From assembly GCA_002473085.1 (NCBI GenBank), contig DKTP01000065.1, forward strand, positions 1-20,879: DNA of 20,879 bases. Direction: 5' to 3'. This document shows, one piece after another, positions 13,779 to 20,103 of the stretch; within the stretch, counting starts at the first letter, position 1, and the number at the start of each line of letters is the position of its first letter. A model generated the notes under the pieces. The model worked only from the letters and a program-made list of their open reading frames with translations. It was not told where the DNA came from and searched no databases. A program made the translations under genes and the position numbers. Source of the stretch: Anaerolineales bacterium UBA7227 (lineage in GTDB: Bacteria; Chloroflexota; Anaerolineae; Anaerolineales; Villigracilaceae).

Positions 13779-14611
13779 GACGTTTCCCGTGGGAAACCGT
13801 CCTCGCCCTCCTCGCCGGCCTCGCGCTGGGGCTGGCCTACGCGTGGATCTTCGCCCCCGTCAAAGTCGCGGACGCGTCCCCCGCCGCCCTGCGCGCCGAC
13901 TTCAAGGACCGCTACCGCGCCGTCATCGCCGCGGCCTACGTCGCGAACAACGACCTGCCGCGCGCGGAAGCGCGTCTCGCGCTGCTGGGCGACCCGGATT
14001 CCTATCAGGCGCTTTCGGGGCAGGCCCAGCGCGCGCTATCCAGCGGCGACGCCCTGCAATCCTACCAGCTCGCGCAACTCGCCTCCGCCCTGCAGGGAAT
14101 CGGCGCCGTCGTCCCTTCGTCCACGCCGACGGAGGCTGTCGCGCCGCCCGTCCCGCCGCGCGACGAGACGCCCGTCCCGCTGCCGGCCACCTCAACTCCC
14201 TCCGACGAGTCCGCGCCCTTCCCCGAATACACCCCCACCGCGCGTCCCACGCGGACTCCCACGCCGCGCCCCGGCTCGCCGTTCGAACTCGCCTCGCAGG
14301 AAATCGTCTGCGACGAGACGCTGCCCGAAGGACTCCTCCAGGTCTTCGCCATGCTGACGACCGGGCGGCGGCAGATCCCCGGCGTGGAATTTATCCTTTC
14401 ATGGGCAGGAGGCGAAGAGCGCTTCTTCACCGGCTTCAAACCTGAACTGGGCAACGGCTATGCCGACGCGCTCCTGTCCACGGGCGTGATGTACAGCCTG
14501 CGCGCCGCGGACGGAGGCGTTCTCCTCTCCGACCTGACGCCGCCCACCTGCACAAAGACCAGCGGGGAAAATTACTACGGCGGATTGAAGATCATCCTGC
14601 AAAGACAATAA
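13775..14611 (+). CDS. Membrane-anchored protein of unknown function (paralogue 2, with extra C-terminal domain)
   Basis: This 278-residue protein repeats the design of its upstream neighbour: a membrane anchor (about 7-27), APVKVADASPAALRADFKDRY and a helical segment to about residue 110. A Pro/Thr/Ser linker (about 114-167, ending TPTARPTRTPTPRPG) leads to a C-terminal globular domain (about 168-278) with two cysteines (Cys179, Cys259) and a beta-rich pattern. No catalytic motif is recognised. The helical part could be TPR-like (LPRAEARLALLGD), but this is only an impression. The start overlaps the previous stop by four bases (ATGA). A 13-bp hairpin follows the stop. Confidence 0.82.
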   Translation: MRRFPWETVLALLAGLALGLAYAWIFAPVKVADASPAALRADFKDRYRAVIAAAYVANNDLPRAEARLALLGDPDSYQALSGQAQRALSSGDALQSYQLAQLASALQGIGAVVPSSTPTEAVAPPVPPRDETPVPLPATSTPSDESAPFPEYTPTARPTRTPTPRPGSPFELASQEIVCDETLPEGLLQVFAMLTTGRRQIPGVEFILSWAGGEERFFTGFKPELGNGYADALLSTGVMYSLRAADGGVLLSDLTPPTCTKTSGENYYGGLKIILQRQ

Positions 14612-14615
14612 TGAA

Positions 14616-14647
14616 AAGCGGCGGTCACCAAAAAGTGACTGCCGCTT
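14616..14647 (+). terminator. Hairpin after the paralogue pair
   Basis: A 13-bp stem (AAGCGGCGGTCAC, 14616-14628; GTGACTGCCGCTT, 14635-14647) with one G-U pair and a CAAAAA loop begins 4 bases after the stop. No T-run follows, so it may terminate weakly or stabilize the transcript end. Confidence 0.6.
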
Positions 14648-14660
14648 ACCCGTTATGGAA

Positions 14661-14681
14661 TCCGAAAGTTCTACTTTCGGA
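14661..14681 (+). repeat. Perfect hairpin repeat, copy B (9-bp stem, TCT loop)
   Basis: Arms TCCGAAAGT and ACTTTCGGA surround the same TCT loop as copy A at 2502. Differences from copy A in one arm are matched by complementary changes in the other. A weaker hairpin, CCCAAAGT...ATTTCGGG, follows at about 14690-14706. Confidence 0.8.
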
Positions 14682-14732
14682 AGGCTCATCCCAAAGTGAA
14701 ATTTCGGGGATCTAAAAAGCGCGGCTTTTCGA

Positions 14733-15488
14733 TCACTTCACCACGCGGAACGTCTGTACGATGCGGTCAAAATCGGGCAACCGTGTATACAATTCATTGA
14801 ACGGCGTCGTAAAGCCCAGATAGAACACATCGGTCCCGACCTGGATCGCATAGATTGCCAGCCCGGCTTCCGAGCCGTTGAAACTGACCTCGAAGGTCAA
14901 CCGCCGGGCGGGATAATCTTCCGTCTGAAAAGCGAAAGTTCGGCGTTCGAGCAAAATCCCGTTCTTCATCAAGTCCGCGAACTGCGCGTCGATCATCTTA
15001 TCGAGGCCCGAAGCGAAGACCGGGCGCGTGTAAAGCTGGAAGGTGGTGAAAATGAAATACGCGCTGGGGGCGGTATCCCTGAGAAACACGACCGACTGCG
15101 CGCTCTCGTCGGCCGGGTCAACGATCTTGTAAGACGCGTCCCTTTCCGATTCGAGCGGCACAACAAAACTATTCGGCAGCCAGACCTCCATCCCGGGCGC
15201 GGCGTCGCTTTCGGCCTGCAGCCACCCAGCAGGGATGAGCGACTCATACGCGATCGGCGTGGGAGAAGCGGTCGCGGTCGGCGCCGCGGTGGGCGTAAGC
15301 GTCGCGGTCGGCAGCGGGGTGACGGCGGCGATCTGCGCGTTCAGCCCGGCGTAGGTCGAGGCCACGATCGAGTTCAGCCACCACAGTCCGCCGGCCAGCA
15401 CACACACTATGCTTAGAAAAAGAATCCCCAACACCGCCCACTGTCGGACGGTCATCCCCAAAATACGTTTTGCGCGCGCTCTGCTCAT
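14733..15488 (-). CDS. Membrane-anchored protein of unknown function (possible PsbP/DcrB-like domain)
   Basis: This 251-residue single-pass protein has a short basic N-terminus, a membrane segment at about 17-40, a Thr/Pro-rich linker (PLPTATLTPTAAPTATASPTP, about 58-78) and an extracytoplasmic domain of ~170 residues. The domain starts with GWLQAESDAAPGMEVWLPNSF and ends with FDRIVQTFRVVK. That opening and ending resemble PsbP/DcrB-like alpha/beta domains, but I cannot confirm this. The start at 15488 is fixed by AAGGAGG, seven bases before the ATG; an in-frame ATG six codons upstream lies in front of this site. It is divergent from the next gene. Confidence 0.82.
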   Translation of the reverse strand: MSRARAKRILGMTVRQWAVLGILFLSIVCVLAGGLWWLNSIVASTYAGLNAQIAAVTPLPTATLTPTAAPTATASPTPIAYESLIPAGWLQAESDAAPGMEVWLPNSFVVPLESERDASYKIVDPADESAQSVVFLRDTAPSAYFIFTTFQLYTRPVFASGLDKMIDAQFADLMKNGILLERRTFAFQTEDYPARRLTFEVSFNGSEAGLAIYAIQVGTDVFYLGFTTPFNELYTRLPDFDRIVQTFRVVK

Positions 15489-15536
15489 GGCGGCCTCCTT
15501 TGGCAATTCTACATTGATTCGGCGCGAAACCGCAAA

Positions 15537-15575
15537 GGTCTTTTGTCCCGGCGGCTTTCCGCCGACCGAAAGACC
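15537..15575. repeat. Two-part hairpin in divergent intergenic region
   Basis: An inner stem CGGCGG/CCGCCG (15549-15554, 15559-15564, CTTT loop) is enclosed by an outer stem GGTCTTT/AAAGACC (15537-15543, 15569-15575). It lies between two divergent genes, just upstream of the TAAAAT at 15594. Its role is unknown; an operator or leader structure is possible. Confidence 0.55.
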
Positions 15576-15593
15576 GAAAAAGAAAAATTGAAT

Positions 15594-15599
15594 TAAAAT
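15594..15599 (+). promoter_or_regulatory. -10 element close to start codon (short-leader promoter)
   Basis: TAAAAT ends 11 bases before the ATG at 15611, with no Shine-Dalgarno between. Transcription would begin within a few bases of the start codon. No clear -35 is seen. Confidence 0.5.
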
Positions 15600-15610
15600 A
15601 GCGCCCGCCC

Positions 15611-16933
15611 ATGAAAACGACCTCCCGCCTCCTGACTTTGACCGTCATCCTGAGACTGGCCTTCTCGACCTTTGCCTGCGCTCCCAGCCCGACGCCCGTC
15701 CCGACTCCCAGCCCCAGCCCGGCGACGCCTGCCGCGTCCCCCTCCCCGACGGCGGCCCCCACCCAAACGGCCGTCCCCACCCGCACGCCCACCCCGCGTC
15801 CCGATCACACCCGGGCCTTCCTCGACGCGCTGCTCCCCGGCGCGAACAGCTGCCATCCCGACCGTACCGCCGAAGACATCGGCGTCTACATTTACGATTT
15901 GACCGACGACCGCGAGCTGGTCTCCGTCAACGCCGACGTCCCCTTCCAATTCGCGTCGGCGTTCAAGGGCCCGGTATTGACCTACTTCCTCTCCTCCTGC
16001 CGCGCGTACTGGGACAGTTCCAGCGCGGAGTGGCAGGAACATTTCCAGGATCTGGAGGCCGCGCGCAACATCGAATACTACACCAGCGCGGACTATGAGC
16101 AGGCTCTCGCGGAATTCCTCTCCGACCCGAAAAATTGGAAAGACGTGGGCGATTTTTCCGCCGAGCGCCGCTACGTCAGCAACGGCCTGGCCGGGGACAT
16201 TGACACGCGTTATTTCATCCTCGCAAAAATCTACGGGATGATCGCCCAAAGCCGAAACCTCGCGACCGCCGACGCGCTGAAATTCGTCTACGAAAACTGC
16301 CTGCCCGCCGAGCATCCCCAAATGGAGGCGGACTGCGGCGGCCCCAACGCGCTGACCTCCTTCAACGCCTGGTTCGACCAATTTACCGGGCTGGCCTATG
16401 AAAGCGGCGCGCCGCGCCGCGGACTCTACGAGTGGAATAACGTCGTCGAGAACGCCGCGGACGGCCCGCGGGAGGAGGCGCTTTCCACCAGCGGCCTGAC
16501 GGACTCCTGCGCCAACCAGTCCGCCGTCCTGAAATGCGACCCGTCGGCCCGCGCCGTCAACACGTACACGGCCCGCGACCTCTTCCAGTTCTACTCCGCC
16601 CTGTACCGCCTCGACGATAAGAGGCTGCGCGGCGCGGCCTTCAGCCTGCTGGAATTGGACGAACCCGGCCCGGCGCGCGGCCCGCTCAAAAATCTGACGC
16701 GCAGTCTCGGCGCCGTATCGCTCAGCAAGAACGGGCACGCGTTCTATCACAACGGCTCGATCAACGCCGACGCGGGAATCGTGCTTTACAAGGGCAGGGC
16801 GTACGTCATCGTCACCCTCTCCTTCAACGCGCTGGAATCCATGAGCCGCTTATATGGGCAATATGACAAAGACGGGAAACCCGCCGGCAAACCGGGGCTG
16901 ATTCAAAACCTGCTGCAAACCGAAACGCGATAG
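15611..16933 (+). CDS. Serine beta-lactamase/transpeptidase-fold lipoprotein (Beta-lactamase2-like)
   Basis: This 440-residue secreted protein starts with a signal peptide and a weak lipobox (STFAC, Cys23), then a long Pro/Thr/Ser linker (24-65). The remainder looks like a class A beta-lactamase-related fold. It has the SxxK motif SAFK (Ser116, Lys119), an SxN-like SRN (214-216, in QSRNLATADALKF), and HNGS (380-383) at the expected place of the KTG motif. The Lys-to-His change at the third motif and the lack of an obvious Glu166-type omega loop argue against a true antibiotic-hydrolysing enzyme. A peptidase, esterase or cell-wall-related role is more likely. Several cysteine pairs are present. 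It ends four bases from the convergent menC-like gene. Confidence 0.72.
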   Translation: MKTTSRLLTLTVILRLAFSTFACAPSPTPVPTPSPSPATPAASPSPTAAPTQTAVPTRTPTPRPDHTRAFLDALLPGANSCHPDRTAEDIGVYIYDLTDDRELVSVNADVPFQFASAFKGPVLTYFLSSCRAYWDSSSAEWQEHFQDLEAARNIEYYTSADYEQALAEFLSDPKNWKDVGDFSAERRYVSNGLAGDIDTRYFILAKIYGMIAQSRNLATADALKFVYENCLPAEHPQMEADCGGPNALTSFNAWFDQFTGLAYESGAPRRGLYEWNNVVENAADGPREEALSTSGLTDSCANQSAVLKCDPSARAVNTYTARDLFQFYSALYRLDDKRLRGAAFSLLELDEPGPARGPLKNLTRSLGAVSLSKNGHAFYHNGSINADAGIVLYKGRAYVIVTLSFNALESMSRLYGQYDKDGKPAGKPGLIQNLLQTETR

Positions 16934-16937
16934 GGGA

Positions 16938-18050
16938 TCAACGCGGCGCGATGACGATCTCCGCGAGGGTGAAGGCGCGCAACGCGGACTGGTCCACGCT
17001 CACGCCGAGGCCGGGCGCGGCAGGGACGTCTATCGTGCTGTCGGCGTTCAGCGTAAAACGCTCGCGGGTGATGTCGCGCAGGTAGTAGCGTTCCGAGGCA
17101 GAGATGTCGCCGGGCAGGGTAAAGCCGGGAAGCGAGGCCAGCGCCAGGTTCGAGGCGCGGCCGACGCCCGTCTCCAGCATCCCGCCGCACCAGACCGGCA
17201 TCCCGCGCGAGCGGCACAGGTCGTGGACGGCGACCGCCTGGCTCAGTCCGCCGAGACGCCCGGGCTTGATATTGATGATGCGGCAGGCCTCTATTTCGAT
17301 GGCGTAACGCGCGTGGCGGGGCGTGACGATGCTCTCGTCGAGGCAGATGGCGGTTTTAAAACCGGCCTGTAGTTTGCGGTGATCCCAGATGTCGTCTTCG
17401 TAAAGCGGCTGTTCGATGAGGAGCAGGTCGAGGTCGTCGAGCGGCTTGAGCGCCGCGCTGGTCTTCAAGGTGTAAGCGGAGTTGGCGTCCACCTGGAGGA
17501 GCAGGTTGGGAAACGCGGCGCGGACGGCAAGCGCGTCTGCTGTGTCGCGGCCGGGCTTGATCTTGATCTTGACGCGGCGGTAACCCTGCGCCACGTACTC
17601 CGCCGCCTGTCGGACGAGTTTTTCGGGCGTGGCTTGCAAGCCAATCGAGACGCCCACGTCCACCCGCGTCCTTTCGCCGCCGAGCAATTCCCGCAGCGAC
17701 TTGCCCTCGCGCCTGCCGAGCAGGTCCCAGACTGCCATCTCCACGCCCGCTTTCGCGAAATGGTGACCGCGGATTCCGTCCACGCGGCGCTGGAAGTCCA
17801 CCGCGTCGGCGATCTCCTGCCCGACGACGAGCGGCGCGATAAAGTCTTTGATGATGTGCCAGGCTGTCCCGGTCGTCTCGTAACTGTAACCGGGGTCGCG
17901 GTCCGCCACACATTCGCCGTAGCCGGTCACCCCCTCGGCGCGGGCGGCGACGAGGATGCACTCGCGGTGCGTGACGCGTCCGAAGGAGGTCTCGAACGCC
18001 GAGACGAGCGGCATGCGTAAATGTGTGAGCGTGAGGGACTCGATCTTCAT
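16938..18050 (-). CDS. menC: o-Succinylbenzoate synthase / N-acylamino acid racemase (enolase superfamily, MenC type 2)
   Basis: This cytoplasmic metalloenzyme of the muconate-lactonizing-enzyme subgroup has 370 residues. The KIKIK acid/base lysines (Lys161, Lys163), metal ligands Asp188 (VDANSAY), Glu213 (LIEQPL) and Asp238 (CLDES), and the second catalytic lysine Lys262 (INIKPGRLGG) are all present at almost the same numbers as in the Amycolatopsis NSAR/OSBS. The reaction could be dehydration of SHCHC to o-succinylbenzoate (menaquinone pathway) or N-acylamino acid racemization. Sequence alone cannot separate these, and no other men genes are nearby. The start overlaps the stop of the upstream zinc-ribbon gene (TAATG), indicating coupling. 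Menaquinone would feed the bd oxidase, which is suggestive only. Confidence 0.85.
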   Translation of the reverse strand: MKIESLTLTHLRMPLVSAFETSFGRVTHRECILVAARAEGVTGYGECVADRDPGYSYETTGTAWHIIKDFIAPLVVGQEIADAVDFQRRVDGIRGHHFAKAGVEMAVWDLLGRREGKSLRELLGGERTRVDVGVSIGLQATPEKLVRQAAEYVAQGYRRVKIKIKPGRDTADALAVRAAFPNLLLQVDANSAYTLKTSAALKPLDDLDLLLIEQPLYEDDIWDHRKLQAGFKTAICLDESIVTPRHARYAIEIEACRIINIKPGRLGGLSQAVAVHDLCRSRGMPVWCGGMLETGVGRASNLALASLPGFTLPGDISASERYYLRDITRERFTLNADSTIDVPAAPGLGVSVDQSALRAFTLAEIVIAPR

Positions 18051-18568
18051 TACAAGGATTTCCCCAGGTCCTCATCCTTCAAATGCAGGTCGCGCAGGGC
18101 GTCGTCCATGCTGACGCTTTCCTTGCGCGCGCCGGGCGCGGTCGTGCCGCAATAGGGACAGATGTTCCACGGCAATTCCATGAGACGTCCGCAATGCAGG
18201 CAGGGTTTGCGGAGACGCGTCTGACAGTTGGGACACACCTGCCAGTCCTCGCGGACGCGGCGCTCGCAGCCCGGACAGATGGGCTGGTCTTCCAGCGCCT
18301 GGAGCAGGGTCTCCTCTTCGAGCGTCCGCTGGTACTCCTCCTCCAGCGTGCGCGGCGGACGGAGGATGAGGTATACCAACACGCCGGGGATGTTCAGGAC
18401 GGCCACCAGCAGCGCGGAAAGGATTTGCGCCAGCGGGTCGCGGACGCGCGTGCGGATGTCGCGATAGGTCCAGACCACGAGGCTGATCCACAGCGCGGCG
18501 AGGAACGCGCCGCCGAAGCCGGTCAACACAAGGGCAAAACTGCTCATGAAACTGGGGTCAATGGGCAT
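18050..18568 (-). CDS. Membrane protein with double zinc ribbon
   Basis: This 172-residue protein has two membrane helices (about 9-33 and 45-70) with a short RDIRTRVRDP loop, a charged Glu-rich segment, and a cytoplasmic-looking C-terminal zinc-ribbon pair. The cysteines are Cys98/101, 112/115, 123/126 and 137/140, in CPGC, CPNC, CLHC and CPYC knuckles spaced 10, 7 and 10. The ATG at 18568 is preceded by AAAGGAG. Its TAA overlaps the menC-like ATG by one base. Function is unknown; such double zinc ribbons usually mediate protein or nucleic-acid contacts. Confidence 0.85.
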   Translation of the reverse strand: MPIDPSFMSSFALVLTGFGGAFLAALWISLVVWTYRDIRTRVRDPLAQILSALLVAVLNIPGVLVYLILRPPRTLEEEYQRTLEEETLLQALEDQPICPGCERRVREDWQVCPNCQTRLRKPCLHCGRLMELPWNICPYCGTTAPGARKESVSMDDALRDLHLKDEDLGKSL

Positions 18569-18631
18569 GGGTTCGCTCCTTTTGAGATTGTACCGCGACA
18601 CGCGGATAATTCTGTAGATTAAATCCAACTT

Positions 18632-18717
18632 GTACACGGATTACACGGAAACGACGGAATTTCACGGATTTATTAAATTTTTCGTGCGAATCCGCAAAAT
18701 CCGTGTCATCCGTGTAC
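18632..18717. repeat. Imperfect inverted repeat with ACACGGATTACACGG-type arms
   Basis: The 18-base arms (18632-18649 and 18700-18717) pair with one mismatch; the interior has further ACGGA/TCCGT-like pieces. It lies between the DUF3048 stop and the zinc-ribbon gene on the minus strand and may act as a transcript end for the former. It is of the same general type as the dispersed repeats near 4380 and 5140. Confidence 0.75.
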
Positions 18718-18721
18718 CGAA

Positions 18722-20038
18722 TCACGGCGTGTGGAATTGGAAGCGCCATTCATCGCCATCCTCTGTGAGGGTGGACCTCATCCCGATGACTTCGTAGAAT
18801 GTCCGCCCGGGGCGCAGATAGATGGGAGCGCCTTCGAGCGTGGCAAGCAGGAGCGGCTGGTCGTACGCCTGGCGTATCCAGCGCGCCGGGATGACGACGC
18901 CGTCGCGGAACACGTACGCGCGTCCCGAGTTGACCAGGTTGATGTGATAGACCTCGTCTTCGGCGTTGAACTCGTTGGAAAAGGTATGCGAGACGAACAG
19001 CGTCACCAGATTCTGGGCGCTGACCTGCCGGCCGGTGGCCGCGTCGATGAGGGCCTCGTAGGATTCGGGGACGCCGGCGTCGAGGTCCACCGCCGCGACC
19101 TCCTCCGAGCGGAAGTATTGCCGCGTGGCTTCATCATACTCCCAGAAATTATAAGAGTCGGTGGAATAGAACGTATAGACGCGCTTCACCCGCGTTCGAG
19201 CCTCGGGGACCTGCTCGCTGAAGAATCCGTTCCTGATCTGCTGGCGCGAATTGTTGACGCCGCGCTGCGCGATGTAATCGGCGAAGCGAGTGGTGTCGAA
19301 ATAATTGGTCAGGTGACGTTCGTCTGGCAGTTGCTTGGCGTTCGAGATGAAAAACGGCGGGCAGAGATTCCCGTAGCAGCTGGGAATCACGAGATAGGGA
19401 TATAGGTCGCTCTCTTTCAGATAGTTCCACTCGCGCGGGTCGGCGTAATTGAAAACGAGGAAGGCCTGGTACATGCGCGCCACATGCTCGTCGAAGAAAC
19501 GCCCCGAGCGGACGGGCCCAACCTGCTTCGAGTCGTTGCCGTAGAAGACGCCGATGAAACGCGTGGCCCCCCACTCGATGTAGTACTCGAATGCCTGGTC
19601 GGCGAGGGTGAGACCATATTGCGGGCGAATGGCGCGCGGATAATTGGAAATTTTGATCGCCAGCGGACGTCGCTCCAGCAATTTCGGGTCGGAGGGCGGC
19701 AGGCCGGTGAGCGGATTGATGTCCACGATGAGGTCGAGGGAGTTGGAGACGGCGGACGTGGGCGTCGGCGCGGGCGCGGTCCGCGTGAAGTTCGGCGTGA
19801 TCGGCGGCAGCCGCGTCGCGGCGGCCTCGGCAGGAGCGGGCGCGTCGCCTCCGGGCTGGAAGGGGGTCGAGGTGGCGAGTCCATCGGGGGTGACGAAGGG
19901 AATCGGCGAGGCGGTCGGTTCGGGGGAGGCAGAGGCACAGGCCGCCAGCAAAAACAGGAAGAGGCCGGGGAGTCCGAAACGTCGAAGGAAGGAAAGGGAT
20001 CGGGAGGCGGCGCGGCCTGAAATCCGCATGAGAGACAT
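18722..20038 (-). CDS. DUF3048 (YerB-like) domain lipoprotein
   Basis: This 438-residue secreted protein has a signal peptide with lipobox LLAAC (Cys34), then a Pro/Ala/Thr-rich linker to about residue 105. A DUF3048 module follows, with the family blocks INPLTGLPPSDP, RRPLAIKISNYPRAIRPQYGL, ADQAFEYYIEWGATRFIGVF and VGPVRSGRFFDEH. The C-terminal part (after about 290) corresponds to the second DUF3048 region. The YerB family is of poorly known function, with proposed cell-envelope roles. The ATG at 20038 follows a TACAAT by seven bases and lacks a Shine-Dalgarno; an ATG three codons further in and a longer frame to 20104 are alternatives. Confidence 0.9.
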   Translation of the reverse strand: MSLMRISGRAASRSLSFLRRFGLPGLFLFLLAACASASPEPTASPIPFVTPDGLATSTPFQPGGDAPAPAEAAATRLPPITPNFTRTAPAPTPTSAVSNSLDLIVDINPLTGLPPSDPKLLERRPLAIKISNYPRAIRPQYGLTLADQAFEYYIEWGATRFIGVFYGNDSKQVGPVRSGRFFDEHVARMYQAFLVFNYADPREWNYLKESDLYPYLVIPSCYGNLCPPFFISNAKQLPDERHLTNYFDTTRFADYIAQRGVNNSRQQIRNGFFSEQVPEARTRVKRVYTFYSTDSYNFWEYDEATRQYFRSEEVAAVDLDAGVPESYEALIDAATGRQVSAQNLVTLFVSHTFSNEFNAEDEVYHINLVNSGRAYVFRDGVVIPARWIRQAYDQPLLLATLEGAPIYLRPGRTFYEVIGMRSTLTEDGDEWRFQFHTP

Positions 20039-20045
20039 GGCGGTG

Positions 20046-20051
20046 ATTGTA
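20046..20051 (-). promoter_or_regulatory. -10 element for the DUF3048 gene
   Basis: TACAAT on the minus strand ends seven bases before the ATG at 20038, so the mRNA would be leaderless or nearly so. A TTGCCC 20 bases upstream is a poor -35. Confidence 0.45.
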
Positions 20052-20083
20052 CAACATTCGAGCGTCGCACGGGGCAAACCTGA

Positions 20084-20089
20084 TAAAAT
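20084..20089 (+). promoter_or_regulatory. -10 element for the complex-I-like gene
   Basis: TAAAAT ends 14 bases before the ATG at 20104; no Shine-Dalgarno lies between. It closely resembles the TAAAATA at 15594. Confidence 0.45.
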
Positions 20090-20103
20090 ACCCGCACCCT
20101 GCA

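Noticed and set aside
18587..18592. TACAAT on the minus strand as promoter of the zinc-ribbon gene
   Set aside because: A start site seven bases on would fall inside the AAAGGAG ribosome site, so it is unlikely to be the working promoter.
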